Of a DNA stretch of 64,000 nt, positions 24,549 through 38,087 are shown piece after piece. A model generated the notes under the pieces. That model ran no database searches and was not told the origin of the DNA. It saw only the letters and a program-made list of their open reading frames with translations. This DNA comes from Certhia americana. Lineage: Eukaryota > Chordata > Aves > Passeriformes > Certhiidae. The DNA is taken from the NCBI GenBank assembly GCA_018697195.1, contig CM031860.1, positions 60,184,861 to 60,248,860 of the forward strand, in the 5' to 3' direction. How positions within the stretch are numbered: position 1 is the first letter of the stretch; each line of letters starts with the position of its first letter. Both the position numbers and the translations under genes were made by a program.

Positions 24549-25542
24549 GGGCAAAAACCTCACCCCATCTTGATAAAATTATTTATTTCTGACTTTTAAA
24601 ACCAGTATCCTGAGCACTATGAATTTATTGAGCGGACTAGGTCCTGGTTAGGAAAGCAGCAAGAATTAAAATGCCTAGTAAGTGATGGGCACTAAACATC
24701 CTTTTGCTCCTAGGCCTAAAATGCAGTTGTTAAAAGGGACTGACAGCAGACTTATTCTGGGAAACTATTTCTTCAGTTATTCTGAAGTGTTACATCTTGT
24801 TCTGGTTGTGGACACATCAGTGAAGTCAGAAGGGAAAACCTGCCTTTTCCACAATAAATTAAACCCTAATGTCCTTTATAAAGCAATAGGGAGGGATGGT
24901 GCAGGATTTAGCACAGTTGGGTTTATTTCACATTCCTTCTCAAATTCTTTATATATTTATGAGCAAGTCATCTTATTAGTTTGAGACTTTATTGCCTAAA
25001 ATATAAAAATGCTTCCTTTCTCTGCAATCCTTTGTGTCCCTTGTCTGTTCAGCTTGTAAATTTTCTCTGTGTAAATGCAGTGTGTAGTACCATTACCAGG
25101 ACTCCCATATTAGATGGCAATTTGAACTACTGCAACAATAACTGTAGCCAGCTCACATTAAATCACCGTGTATTTGGTGTGGAAATGACAGTTTCAGTGG
25201 AATTAGGCGAGAAATTTATCCAAGAGCCTTTAGCAGTGGTTTAGAGATGAATGCCCTTTTTATGTAAAGCGATAGTTGGAAGGATTAAGATTGGGAGGTT
25301 AATCTTTCCTAACGGCTAACTCATTGTTTGCTCATGATTCCAAAATTCTTTGGGAAGAGACACAGTCTGGACAGCTCACCATTAGCAATTCTGGAATGGA
25401 AAGTTAACCGCAAAACAGTCAGAGCTGGATATCTTGCAAAACTCACTCAAATACTGATTTCCTTCTGAGTCTTTTCTCTTAAAGATGCCAGACACATTCC
25501 TATCCATGTCCAACAGCTCTGTTTTCTGAGGCAGGAAAGCTT

Positions 25543-25573
<31 letters not shown>

Positions 25574-25607
25574 CACATATCCAAGCAGAGACACACACAC
25601 GCACACT
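25543..25607. repeat. (AC)n microsatellite
   Basis: Fourteen AC dinucleotides at 25543-25570, then a short non-repeat spacer and a second imperfect ACACAC run to about 25607. Confidence 0.95.
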
Positions 25608-26792
25608 CAGAAGAAGCAACTTAAAGCCCCTGCCAAAGAACACATATGCTGGAAAATATATTGATTAAATATCTGGTTTTCTTATCACAGGCTAAGAATG
25701 CTTGTCCTTTGTAAGAAAGGGTTCTGCTCATAGAGGAGGCTAACATCAAAGTTAATATTGATTAATGAGAAATTTTAATGGTTTTTCTTTTTTCCTTTGG
25801 TTTCTGAAATGGGAGGTCATTCCAGCAAATATTTGGGAAAGAAGGCAATTGTGCTGCTAGGCCCTCCCAGAAGGAGAAATACTTTCTGTCAGAGAACTGG
25901 TGGAAAACAAAAAGGGAAGGTGCCATGAACACTTTTTGACTTAAATCCCAATGTCTGGAATTTAAAATGAAATCTCTTGGTGCTCTGCTCATACATAGTC
26001 AGTTCAAATCTGCTTCCAAATCCTGTTTTTAAATATTGTTCCTAAATCCAGCTTTGGAAAAAGTTAACAAAACATTTTCATTTCCAACAGATTTCTCCTT
26101 GGTCTTTCTGAAACAAGTTTTTGTTTTAATTTTGTGTCCATCAGACACCCTGTTCATCTGTATTTCCTCTGGGACACTTTTGTTATGGTCCTGCCATTTG
26201 GTGGTTTCATGGCTTAGGGGACCATGGTCTAGCCAGAGTAAACCTTCTGTCATGAAGGTCCAAGCACTTAAAGTCAAATATAGAGAAGTCTGGGTTTTTT
26301 GGGGGACAAATTTTTCATGTATTGAGGTTCTGATGAATTCAGGGCATCTTGTGTTCAGGAGTGACCCAGCATAGAAAATGTTGCTCACCTTTTCACATGA
26401 TTAGCTCAAATCAAACACTGAGGGGCAGGATCTACCAAACAGCCCTGCCTTAGGCAAAATCTGCCCCAAATTCTGTCTGGTGATATCTGCAGGGTGCAGC
26501 ACATAAATGGAGCAGTGGTAAATGGACAAGGAAGGGTGGTCTTGGAAAACTGCCAGGCTACGAAGTTGTGGGATGACATTTCTCAGTCATGCTCTGAATT
26601 CTCATATTCTTCTATCTTGTTAGAAGTGAAAGTCCTTTTACTTGGGAATTATTGGTTAGGCTTCCAGATCCTAAACAATTGTTTTAAAAGGGCTGTCTTG
26701 GGTTATTTACGGCACAGCTGCAATTAGAAATAAATGGCTATAAAAGTGTCATTGTTGGTATCTGGTTCAGGAGCAGCTTTCTTCTCTCTGGG

Positions 26793-26812
26793 TTTTTTTT
26801 TTTTTTTTTTTT
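26793..26812. repeat. T20 homopolymer
   Basis: Twenty consecutive T on the plus strand. No minus-strand retroposon body is recognised beside it. Confidence 0.9.
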
Positions 26813-27513
26813 CTTCCCTCTGTTGTTGGGGAGTTTCAGCCTCACAAACTCAGCTGAGAGCTGAGATTTAAATGGGGTAATTTCTGGCTCAATAACCATT
26901 AGCAGTACTGAACTTTCCACCAGATAGAATCCTCCCTCTAGTCACAGATTTATATGGGTAGGATAAGAGCCTCCAGCTTATAAATTCTTTTGAGGCCAGT
27001 ACTGCCTATATTTATGTTTTTAAAGTATCTCACTAAAAGGGGCCTTGGAGCCACATTATATTGGAATTAAATGTTATTTTTAAATCAATGTGTTCTTGAA
27101 TCTTTTATGCCATTTTGGCCAACCCTAAGCATTACTCCTGATAGAAAAACAACAATTTAATTTTACTGGTTAAATCATTCCTGACACCTTTCAATGAGGT
27201 AGTGACAAGACATAGAGAAAATACAGCAACAAAAAATTATTTGAAGCTTCAACTAGGAAGTCCAAATTAGGAGGAGTGGATTTTGTGCCATTCAGATTTG
27301 GTTACTGCAAGTTTGGGACTGAGCTGTATCATTATATTTTATGGTACTATAAAATGAAAAACTTTTTAACGAATCCAGTCCTAGTTGTCCCTTTTGGCTT
27401 GTCAAGTCCAAGCGTGCTTTGCACAGGATATAATTAGTTTGATGCACAAACTAGTGAAATAAATGGTCTTTTAATGAAGCTCAGGGTGTGCAAAGAAAAT
27501 AGTAGCCAAAGCG

Positions 27514-27527
27514 AAAAAAAAAAAAAA
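27514..27527. repeat. A14 homopolymer
   Basis: Fourteen consecutive A with no adjacent recognised retroposon. Confidence 0.85.
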
Positions 27528-29445
27528 GCAATACAACAAGAAGTCAAATAAAATTTCTTCTTGCAAATGACTTTTTGGCACTTTTTTCTCATTTTGTCTC
27601 TGGATGTTGCTTTTTTTCATATTTTCCCCCTTTTTCCTTGATTGTTCATAGCTTCCAGGAAGGCAAACATGCTGCAGGCACAAACTTCCCTGGTGGGGTG
27701 AACTTCCCATCATGTCCCAGATGGCTGCCATTTCCAGTGTTCCCTCAAAGGAAACAGCCTTGCCAGCTCTCCCGTGGTCCACTGGCTTGCACCCTGGACT
27801 GCTTGGAGAGGATGCCTGTTGGCCAAGTGGGCTCCAGGCTGAGCAGTCTGAGCCTTGAGATGGGAATTGGGACCTCTGAGCTGCCTCTGCTTTACTGTGC
27901 AGTCATGTCATTCCGTTTTCTGCCTTCCTTTCCCTTCAGAAGTGAAAAAACTCATCCAGATCCTGCTAACTTCTGGTTCTGATTCTTTCTCTCCAAGAAA
28001 GTGCCAGTTCAATCCTGAACTTCATTATCTGTTTCCTCAGAAACTGTTATTTCGAGAGGAACTTGCCTGGCTTTAAGTGACTTCAGTTCTTAAGTGTATA
28101 TAATTTGTAAGGAGCACAAGTCTCACTCTGACAGTACACATCCTGTGGACATTCCTATTGAAAGGCCTTTCTCCTTCCACAATGTACTGGAAAAGGAAAT
28201 GAATCACAAAACACCAGTCTCCGTGAGTTGGGCAGAGGACAAGTGTCTCCTCATCTTTGTTCAGAGAAACTTTTGGCTCTGATCCCTGGATCATTTGGGC
28301 TTGTGGCATCCTTTCCACTGCCTCTAGCAGCACTGAGTTTGGCCTTTGGACATTTATGCTGTTACATGGAACTAAGAGTTGGGTGAGCCAGGAGAAGGGT
28401 CCCCTCCAGCCCGCAGGGTCACGGGGTCTGATTCTCACTTAGTCGAAAACACAAAACAACAGCATCAAAAGCTCATAACAGAGACAAAGGTTGGAGGTTA
28501 AAAGAACTGCCTGTCTGTTTCACAGAAATCCCAAACTGTTGTGCAATTGCAAACACAATAAAGTGTGAGTCAGCCCAGCATTTGGAGGGAAAACAAATCC
28601 TATGGTGGACAGATATAGTGAGTAGATGGATCACACAACCCACTGCCAACCTATACTGCTGCTAAGTCTCTTAAAGTCTCTTCTAATATATTATTTGTAA
28701 AACCACCTATTCCAACTATCTCTTGTGCCATGAAGTGGGGTGTAGCTTCCCTGCATGTTGGGGTTTTGCCCCAGAACTCGTTATTTTTCCTGCTACACTC
28801 ACAGTTTTTTACTTTTCTATGACTCAGCTCCCATTTTAAGCTTTGTCTTCCTCCCTGCTCACACCTCCTCAATCCCAGTGTTTGCAGTTACTCTCTTGTT
28901 ACTTTCCCACCAGTTGGAATCCTTCTGACCAGTCAAACAAGATATTTAGGAGCTCTGTTGCTTTCTTCTCACCTGATCTCACACTTCATGTTGTCTTTGA
29001 CTCAGTGCCAGTCTCTGTACTCAATTATTTGTGTTGTTAACTGGTCTGGTCTGTGTTCATATTTATGCTAGTTTTCTTTCCAGTTCAATCACTATCCTCA
29101 CCTACCCAGTTTGATGAACTCCTCCTTTGTTTTTTCTAAGAAGCATCTTTGTTAAATGATCTTTTCCTTAACACATTTGTGGAAAATTCATCCTGGTGGA
29201 AGCTCGGCTGCTAAAGACCCGGTTTCTTCACTAGAAAAGTGAAGGTGAGTCAAGGCACTGATGAAAGATTGCTTTAACAGCAGTATTTGATCAGTCACCT
29301 TCTACTAACAAGTGAAGTCAGCATCCCCTTGCTCACCTTGCTACATGCAGCCTGTGGCAATGTCTACAGCAGTCAGTATGAGGGAGAAATACAATTTCAG
29401 CTCTAAAATTTTACACACTGCAGTTATGAACTGTGAAACTATGGC

Positions 29446-29529
29446 AGGCTTCCACACGGAAACAGCTGGACTTGCCTGTGGATGAAGCAAGCCCTGTATT
29501 TCACATCTATACTTGTCTTATCTACCATA
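29446..29529 (+). other. Exon-like stretch (plus strand)
   Basis: After a TATGGCAG acceptor-like site, 84 bases are open in one frame (28 codons, beginning ASTRKQLDLPVDE) and end in CATAAG followed by GTAAGGATT, a strong donor. The acceptor is poor in pyrimidines, and the frame meets a stop shortly upstream. Phase 0 at both ends is neat but could be chance. I recognise no family. Confidence 0.12.
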
Positions 29530-32500
29530 AGGTAAGGATTTCTGGAAAATGAATCAGTCACTGCATTAATACAATAAAGCATGCTGCTATCTTTGCAAGT
29601 GTCATAGAAAGTCATGAAATTATCACATATATCCCATGATCCATTTGTATGCAGATTTTCAAACTCAGCTTGGCATATTTTCTTGGAAAATGTGAGGTTT
29701 CAGGTGAACAAGCCATTTAGTTGTTAAAATATTGCTTTTTCGCAGAGCAGGATTAAATGTGTCTTGGATGCCAATCAGCTCACTCAGTGAGAGAAAGAAC
29801 AGACCAAGTTCTTGGAGTGTTAAAAAGCTCCTTAGCTGCTATCCACCTTCCTGCTTTCCTTAAGTAGCCAGCCTGGTGGGGAGCTGGCTTTTCTCTCCTT
29901 GGAAAAACACTTGGACATGTGCAGTAAATGGCTTCAGCAAAACAGCTTGCAACAGAAGCCTATGGCTTCTTCCCTGGGAGCAGGACTAAACTCAGTGGAG
30001 ACAGGAGTGAAAAATGAAAGGTTAATATTTTGGCTCCAAAGTCTTTCTGGCAGACTTGAGATTATCTTTGGATGTGTCAAGAAAAGTTTTCGGGACAGAC
30101 CCCAGAGCCAAGCATTTCTAAAGTGATGAGCGGTTTTTGGGAAACTCATCTGTGCAATGTCCAGCTTGAAAAAGAGGGATCTGATAGGTCACCTTTTGAG
30201 AAATCAGGTCCCTTTTCAGGGATGGAAGGAGTTAACTCAGTTCCCCACCTCCTACACATAAGAGGAATGAGCAAATCTTTCTCGAAGTGTTTCTCCCCAG
30301 CAAAACATCTCAGCAAGACAATTCTCATTCCAGCATGAATGTCTGGACCATGTTATCATCTGAGAAGTTTTTGTGTTTCTGCTATTGTGCTGTAATTGCT
30401 TTCAGTGAAATCACTCCCAGTGGAAAATCAATGAAACTTTTGTCACTTACTTCAGTTGCACTGAGATTTCTCACATGTGAGAGCTTAGATGTCAGCCTGC
30501 CTCTTCAGAAAGGCCTGGGAAACCACTGCCATGAGGACACACCACGCTTGAACATGTGTTCATCAGTCAGACCTCAAAGTTGGTTTCATTCAGGGTAAAA
30601 CTATTCTCCCTTCCCTATAGGGAAAATGAGTTCCTTACCGAAATCTGTGGGGAAGGTACAGTATAACATAAGAGAAAATCTGTCTAAAAATCAGCCTTTA
30701 AAGTGTACTCTGATTTTATAGACATTAGCTCAGATCTGGAGTGTGCTGAAGATAAAGACTCTGCAGCTTAGAAATTGCACTTGAAATGTGAAGGGAGATC
30801 TTGGTAGTATGGGACATGAAACTGAATAAAAAACAAATTAAACATTGTCATGCAGTTAGGTACATAACTCAGCTGTGAATCCTCTGCTACCCTGTCTTCA
30901 AGGCTGGTCTGCCTTTTCTCCAACCCTCTCATTTAGGCCATAGGTTGAAAACACACACCTGAAATGTAGGAGATTGAATCCAAGATTTGAAAACAATATA
31001 CCTCCTCCAGCTCACCACTTCTTTTGTCCCTCAAACTGATGGATATTTGTCTGTGTACAGAAAGTGATAGGGCTTCAATAGGGTGTATCTCTTCAATAAC
31101 CTAAAGGTTATTTTACCTTGCAAACAAAGCATGAACTGTGAGTCCAGGCTCAGGTGAGCTAGAGGGGAGACTCTCTGCAAGGACACATCTCCACAGCTGA
31201 TCTCAAAGGGCCGTGTTATCTGAAAATCCCTTTGGTTCATAGGTAGGAGTGGGAGGGGAATGGCTCTTCTGGGAATCCCATGAAGTTCATGCATGTCTCC
31301 AGGTATCTGAGCTCTGCCAGGTCCTGGCAGGTTTGCTTACACTTTCTAGCAGAAAATTAGGCACCTGCTGAGTCAGCTGGGAAGAAGTTTGGAGCCTGTG
31401 TGCTGAATTTAGGCACCTCATCATCCAGACCATTTCCCAAGGCCTATCTGGAATTTAATTCCTTCATTTCCCTGAAATGCTGCTCTGAGTTGAGAATTGC
31501 AAAGAGGCAGAACTTTGATTCTGATGGTAAAGCCTCAGAGGACTCTGCTGCACCAATATGTCTCCAAGTGCTGTGGTCCAGAGGTGTCCAGGATCCAGAT
31601 GTACAAGATTCACACTCCTTCAAGCTGGCTGTGGTCTGCCCAGTACTGTGTAAGCTAATTATACTTCTTTCACTGTAAAACATTCCTTCCACTAGCTAAT
31701 CAGGGCAGGGATAGCTGCATCTGTTGATTGAGGAGAAACCTTTGATTAATTGATCCTTTGTGCATGGATCAGGGCAATAGCAACTTGGTTGTTGAAGGAA
31801 CACACAAGCTTCAGACTCCAAGCTGGCTACCTCCCACTTCTACTACACCCTTGACACTCAGCCTGTGTGAGCCTTTTTTCACCCCCAGACTTTGGCAACA
31901 GAGCAATGGAAAACAGAACATTTTCAGCATGTAGGAGTGTTTACTCTTGTCATGACACAATTTGGGATTTTCCATTTGAGTTTGAAAAACAAACCCTAAA
32001 CAGAATTTATTAGGAAAATAGTAGCTATGAGGTAAACTTGCATCAATGAACGCCAAGAGGTCAAACAGACGACACATGACATTTTGGTTGAATATTCTGT
32101 GTGTTCCTAGAAGCAGTGTGAAAACTGTCTCACAAAGTATTTGCTGGAACATTATAGTGACTGGGGAATAGGGCGAGTCCAGAAAGTTCCTGAAAGCAAA
32201 GCCTTATTTTTTTCAGTTATTACAGAGGCCTTTTCTTTATCCACCAACACTGAGTGCTCCACATGCCAAGGCAGGGGATTGCCAGGGGATGCAGACACTG
32301 GCATGGTCACATTGCCAGCAGAAACCAGAGGATGCAGGACAGGCTGGTGTTACAGACATCCCTGCTCCAGCCTGGGTGGAGAATAACTCTGATTTTTTCC
32401 CATGCTGCTCCCAAATTAAGCAGTCACAATTCCTCCTGAAAGCAGCCCTAGCCACCCCGCCAATGCGACAGATTAGCAGTTGCTTCTGGTGAAGGTGCTC

Positions 32501-32621
32501 TGTTCTTGTGAATGGGAGCAGAAATCCACTCAGCCAGCAAGAGGGGAAGCAAAACTGATGGTGAAAGCTGAATATGAGAAAGAGGATGGTAACCATCCTT
32601 CCTTGATTCAAGTAAAGTTCA

Positions 32622-32700
32622 TATCACAGAATCATAGAATTGTTAAGGTTAGAAAAGACCTCTAAGACCATTGAGTCCAACCATTTAACTGTTAGCTGAT
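32622..32700 (-). mobile_element. CR1 LINE extreme 3' end
   Basis: Begins with ATCACAGAATCATAGAAT, the reverse complement of the CR1 terminus, and continues with GTTAAGGTTAGAAAAGACC and ATTGAGTCCAACCATT. Only about 80 bases remain, so this is a very short 5'-truncated insertion. The word pattern matches the same CR1 group as the copies at 44.5 and 53.65 kb. Confidence 0.88.
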
Positions 32701-34793
32701 TGTTGCCCTCTTTAATTGTGAATTTTTATGGCACATGTCCCTCATCTTTACATCATGCTCATTTTTACTCTCACCTTGTTTTTTGTCTCCATAAGTTCTA
32801 TGTTTAAGAGGAATTTCATGTGCCATGAGATTCCTAATGAAGATCACAAATCAGCCAATTCCTTTACTTAGACAGCAGCTGGAGTCTGGGTAAATCCTGC
32901 ATTGTTAGAGCTCTGCATTCCCAGGTTACTAGCTGTCTACCAGAATATTGCTCTTGTCCATCTACAGGATGCCTTGGCATCTTCTGAATACAAATACTAA
33001 ATACATAAGCTATCATATGTAACTATATGTTTTAAATGTTACTCTGGTTTAACATATTCTAATAACTCTGCAAAATTCATGTTTATTTGTTATGTCCCCT
33101 TTACTCCTATTCTGCATATTGTTTCAGTGTTAATAATGCTATTTCCAGGTCTGCATTTCCAAAAATTATTCTCCCTGGTTTACATTGTAGTGCAGAGTGT
33201 TTGAAGATGAATGCAATACACTGAGATTATAAGAGGGGAATTTGAAGAAAGTCACCAACCGAGACAAACAGGGCAAATTATCATCCCTATTATTACCAGA
33301 GCACCCCAAAGATTTTAAGGTTTGAATGTTGCGCAGAACTATTTTGCAAAGAGGCAAAATACTACAAAGTGCCCTCACCCTTCAGTAAACAGGGAAAATA
33401 CTCCTACAAACTCAAGCTATTCATAGGCAATGGGTTGAAACCCAGTGATTTAGGAGAACTCACATGCTAGGATTGAGTGTGCTGGTTTTCATGGCTGTGG
33501 TAACTATACTGGGATAACTAACAGGTCTCTTTGTAATCTGCAAATCCTAGATAGCAATGAGGTGTGCACAGGGGCCCCTGGAAAATATCACAATGTGATT
33601 CAACATTTTTCTGTGTATCTCTCATATGAGATTCAAATTCACATGTCTTATGAGATTTAATTTACAATGCTGGAAAACAGGAAAATAAGTAACCACAGAG
33701 AAGGAGAAAGGTGGGAAAGAAAAGGTGTTTCAAATGATGGAAAAAATTTCCAGCTGCATCTGAATGACTTTGGAGGGTAAAGCCACAACTATATCAGCAC
33801 ATTTCCATGGACTGGACTGCAAACAGGTATACAGAGACTACAGGTCACATCATGATGGCTGGCTGGAAAAGTTCTGGTGTGACAGATAACCCAAGCTGCT
33901 TTGATAGACCTCACATGTTAGCACAGGTAAGAATGTTTGCCCAGAGTGAGAGGTGAAATGAAGTAATTCCCCAACTTACCCTGTCATGCTCTAAATCTCA
34001 AGTCACAAATCTCAAGTAACTCTGAAAAATAGGAGTTTGGAGAATTTATAGTCATTTTTTCTTTGCAACATCTGTGATAACTTAAGATGTCCAGTAAGAT
34101 TTCAAAGTTGAAATCCTGTTAGGATCAGACCATATTTGAGCATCCAGACTCCAAAAGAACACAGGTGTTCAGGTGTCCTTATGTGCAAAATTTAGGCACA
34201 CTGAGTGCTTCAGATGTAGGCCTAAAATTTTCCCTTAAACATTTTGACTGATACTTTCAGCTACATTTCTAACAAGAACCTTTCTACCAAGTAACTACAT
34301 CAAACTGAAACCTGGGTTCAGGGGTGAGCCACTGGTCTGAGCACAGGTCCAGTGACAAGCTCCCACCCAGACCAGTGGGGATCAGCTGGCTTCCCCTGAT
34401 GCCCCAGTGTCTGGAGAATAATCTCTTACAACAGAATAAAAAGCTGAAATCCTGGGCTCTGGCAACATTTTCCACATATGTATGTTGTAGAGATTGGCAT
34501 GTAAGGATCTCTAGGCTTTAGATGAACACTTAATAATTGAGATGCTCCAATTGCTGGGCTATCACTACTCCACATTTCAAGAAGTACAAAATTGCAAACA
34601 CAGATCCATATTTATCTTTTCCTTGGGGTTAATTAGGAGGGATCTCCATACGTTGACTGGTTCATACCCTTTCTTAAGTGGTCCATGAAATGCATGGGCC
34701 AACGCCCCCAAATCACATCTGCATCTCTAGAAGTTAAGCATCTCAGGCTGAGCATCTAAATGTCTGATCTTTTTCAATCTAAATCCTTTATTC

Positions 34794-34826
34794 TATTTGG
34801 AGGTTCTAGCTCTGAACCTCCAAATA
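34794..34826. repeat. Perfect 13-bp inverted repeat, 7-base loop
   Basis: TATTTGGAGGTTC at 34794-34806 and its exact reverse complement at 34814-34826 enclose a 7-base loop. Pairing stops on both outer sides after one mismatch. It is too short for a microRNA precursor, and no run of T follows that would suggest a terminator-type role. Confidence 0.9.
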
Positions 34827-37800
34827 TACCTGAGCATTTGATAATTAGAGTCAGGGAAAATCTTTTTCCATCCCTGTGAAGAGCCACATCTGCACCTCTG
34901 CAAGACCAACAGAGAATAAGTGCCTGGTTGAGGCATCTGTCAGTGGCAGAATGTGACACCCAGATGTTAGATGCTTGTGATGAGGACTCAGTTTTAACAA
35001 TAGGGTTTTAAATTATCAATTTTGAACAACTGGGTCTAGCCACTGCTGACACAGGGTAGCATGAAGTTCTAGGACTGAGATAAATAGGGTAGAAGAATCC
35101 AGTCCTCTCTGCTCTCTCCCAGCAGAGCCTAAATCCTGCTTTGGGCACCCTGGCAAGATCTAACTAGTGTGTGGAGGCATTCCTAACAATCGCACAGCAG
35201 ATCCCAACAAAAAGACAAATGGAGGTTAACACAGTTCCCCACCCTCCCATTCTTTGATTCTGCCCCCCTCCCCATTCACCCACACCAAACCTTGATGCAA
35301 ATGGGTCAAGACTCACTCTCCATACGGGGCAATGAATGCTATTTTTAATTTTTGAAAGTTAAACCATCTCTGAAGCTGGATTAGTGGTGGAAGATCCCCC
35401 TAAACTACAGGCACGTAAACTGAGGGTGGACAGCTGCTCTGACGTTCCTGGCTGGGAACCCAACCCCTAAACACACTGGATGCACATACATGGCTTCTTG
35501 GCTGCCCCTTTGTGCCCATCTGTCACGATGGCACACTGCCTGCTTAGAATTTGGTCAGATCTTTGCCCTTGGGTAATATACCAGGCAAGGATGGATGTAT
35601 AAGGACAGCCTGCACGTGGGGACAAGAGATCTCTTCCCCAGGAAAGGCCTTCTCCTGCTCTGCCTGAACCTTGCAGCTTGGTGTGGTGGTACATCCTTGC
35701 CCTACAGGTACACCTGTTTGATTACTGCCCTCCTAATAACAAGTGAGGGAGCCAAGGAGAAGAAAAGGGGCCTAGAAAGTTCTGGCTGTCAACAATGAGC
35801 CAGGTTGTATTACAGAACATTCCCAAAATACATGCAGTCACCGATGGGGCCATCAACACGATGGTCCCACCCACTGCAACTCTGCATAACAGGCAACAGG
35901 ACCGGGGGACAAATCAAATTTCAAAGGATTGAGCACATCTGAGCCCAAGATACCACTTGTACATTTGCCTCAAGAAGAGAGCCAAGGGACACAACCCTTC
36001 CTGATCTTTAGTAGGGTACACAGTGCCCTTTTACATGGGAGCAAGACAGAGTAACTATACCAGTGAAAAGTGGGGGTTCTCTCATGTTCCTTTCAGATAT
36101 ATTAATTTCTCTTTGTATAAAATTGGACAAGCTGCTTGATTTGAAGACTGAGGGTTTTATGGGCTTCTCTTTCCCCTTGCTGAAATGATTTTTTCCCAGA
36201 AGCAATGATCTTGAGTCTGTAAGATAAGTAATTTTTGCCTTGATTCTGAAACAGGCATGCAGTGATCTGCCTTTGTATTTGTAGCTCTCAGAGACCTCAA
36301 CTAAGATCTAAGCCCTGGTCACTCTTCAGGACAGCTTCTGTCCTGGGAAGCATAAAATATAAAAACATCATATAGACAAAGGCAAAATAATAATATTATC
36401 CTGCAACTGACTACCAAGAATTACATAAAATGGCTTATCTGTGCTCACAAAAGAAAGTTCTATTTTGGTAAAGCCAATGAGATATCAATGAAATAAGTCT
36501 TCGTTTGTTAGAATCATCTCAAATGCATTTGCATCACTTCAGGCTGGTAAAAATGCTGCTTTTGCTGCTTTTCTCTCTAAACACTTCCCAGCACCTCATG
36601 ATTATATTTCAAGTTGATTTTCTTAGTTCAGCAAAAGCTTAAGGAAAAGAAAACTGTTTTGATGTCACCTGGGAAGTTGTCATCAGGGAAATGATCCCCC
36701 AAGACCCAAGATCCTAACTCAGGAGGGCAGGAGCATGTTGGATCCAGTGCATGGTGACGCTGAGGGTGCTACAACCCTCTCACCCACTCCACTCTCACAG
36801 TAAATCTGCACCTATTTCCACACTGCAAAGCAGCTTCCAAGCCCTGTGTGAGCTCCGGTGCCCAAATGACCACAGCGGGTCAGTGTGCTCTGGCTCCACC
36901 ACCCCATGGACAGGCGGCTGGCAGCTCTTCAGAGGCCATTCCTGCATGATGATACACTTGTCCCCAAGGGTAGGGCTTGGAAGGGTAACTGAAGGTCTGG
37001 ATCCCACTGAAATCCTATAGTCTCCTTGTCCCCTAGGCTTCTACACAAATTGGGAATAACAGGAAATCTCTAGCTTAGAGGAGTGCTGGATGCTGATGTA
37101 ATTACATCTATTTATGTACTTCAGGTGGATGGATCTGATGTATTACCCGTGATGGCCCTCTTGCAGTCCAAACCAGCCTCCAGCCTGTGCACTCTTTGCT
37201 GGAGCACGCTGGCCCCTCTCCCATCACTAACAGCTATTTAGAGTGCGCCTTGAGACTCTCTGGTGGAGCCTCTATCCTTCTGTCACCAGCATGAGACAAC
37301 ATTTTAATGAAAGCACACATTTTTCTCACCACCAGCAGCAAAAAGGCCTTGGTGTGAACTTCTGTCTCTGGGATTGTGGTGCAGGGTGCTGTCCCACAGA
37401 CCTCAGAGTCTCCTCAGCCCCAGGAGCCAGGAGTGGACAACGTGTGCAGTTTCTGACCATAGACCATTTCCCTCATTCTAATTAAGTCTGACAAGCCCAG
37501 TTTCTTCTTACACATTGAGATCATGTGTTCCCATATGAGAAAATTTTATTCCAGCTGCCATTGTATAATCAGAAGTATTATAGGTTTTGTTCTTTCTTGC
37601 CAGGTAGTGTTTTTGCTCTAATTGGATCCATAAGAATGCCCTTACCTCTGAGATGCATAAGACTTTTGCCAAGTCTAATGTCAGCAGAGGGAACCTCACC
37701 TCATTTATATCTTACAAAGTTGTGCTTTTAATCCAGCAAAATGATTTTATCATTGTGTTCTTTGGAAGAGTGATATGAAGTGGAAGCCACCTAAGTGACC

Positions 37801-38045
37801 TCATAACTCATAAGTAGTTAATGACATAAACTCTTCCCAGAGAAATCTTCCTTGTGTTGTCTGCTGGCTGTGCTTTGTAAAATGCTGGTCTCAACAGGTG
37901 TCTAAACACCAGTGGCTGCACACCTTGCTGGTGAAAAAGCCAGGGAAATGCCTCTTTCATGCAGGATGCAGGACTTAGCTGTAGGTGAGATGCCTTGGTT
38001 TTCATCATGTTCCAAATTTAGCTGGTTGTGCTCAGAGTACACTTT

Positions 38046-38087
38046 TTATATATGTATGTGTGTGTGTATATATATATATACACACAG
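38046..38087. repeat. Self-complementary TG-TA-CA microsatellite
   Basis: A TG run passes into a TA run and then a CA run, so 38061-38086 is a perfect 26-base palindrome. Such tracts readily extrude cruciforms and mutate quickly. Confidence 0.92.

Larger units (their letters stand above)
24001..32621. other. Unassigned non-coding DNA with microsatellites
   Basis: About 8.6 kb without a recognised gene. Poly-A, poly-T and CA tracts inside are listed separately. The part at 25060-25330 is unique and free of repeats and might be a conserved non-coding element. Reading frames at 26029-26388, 27575-27982 and 28073-28438 reach 119-135 codons, but they overlap frames on the opposite strand, and I recognise no domain in any. 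Confidence 0.5.
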
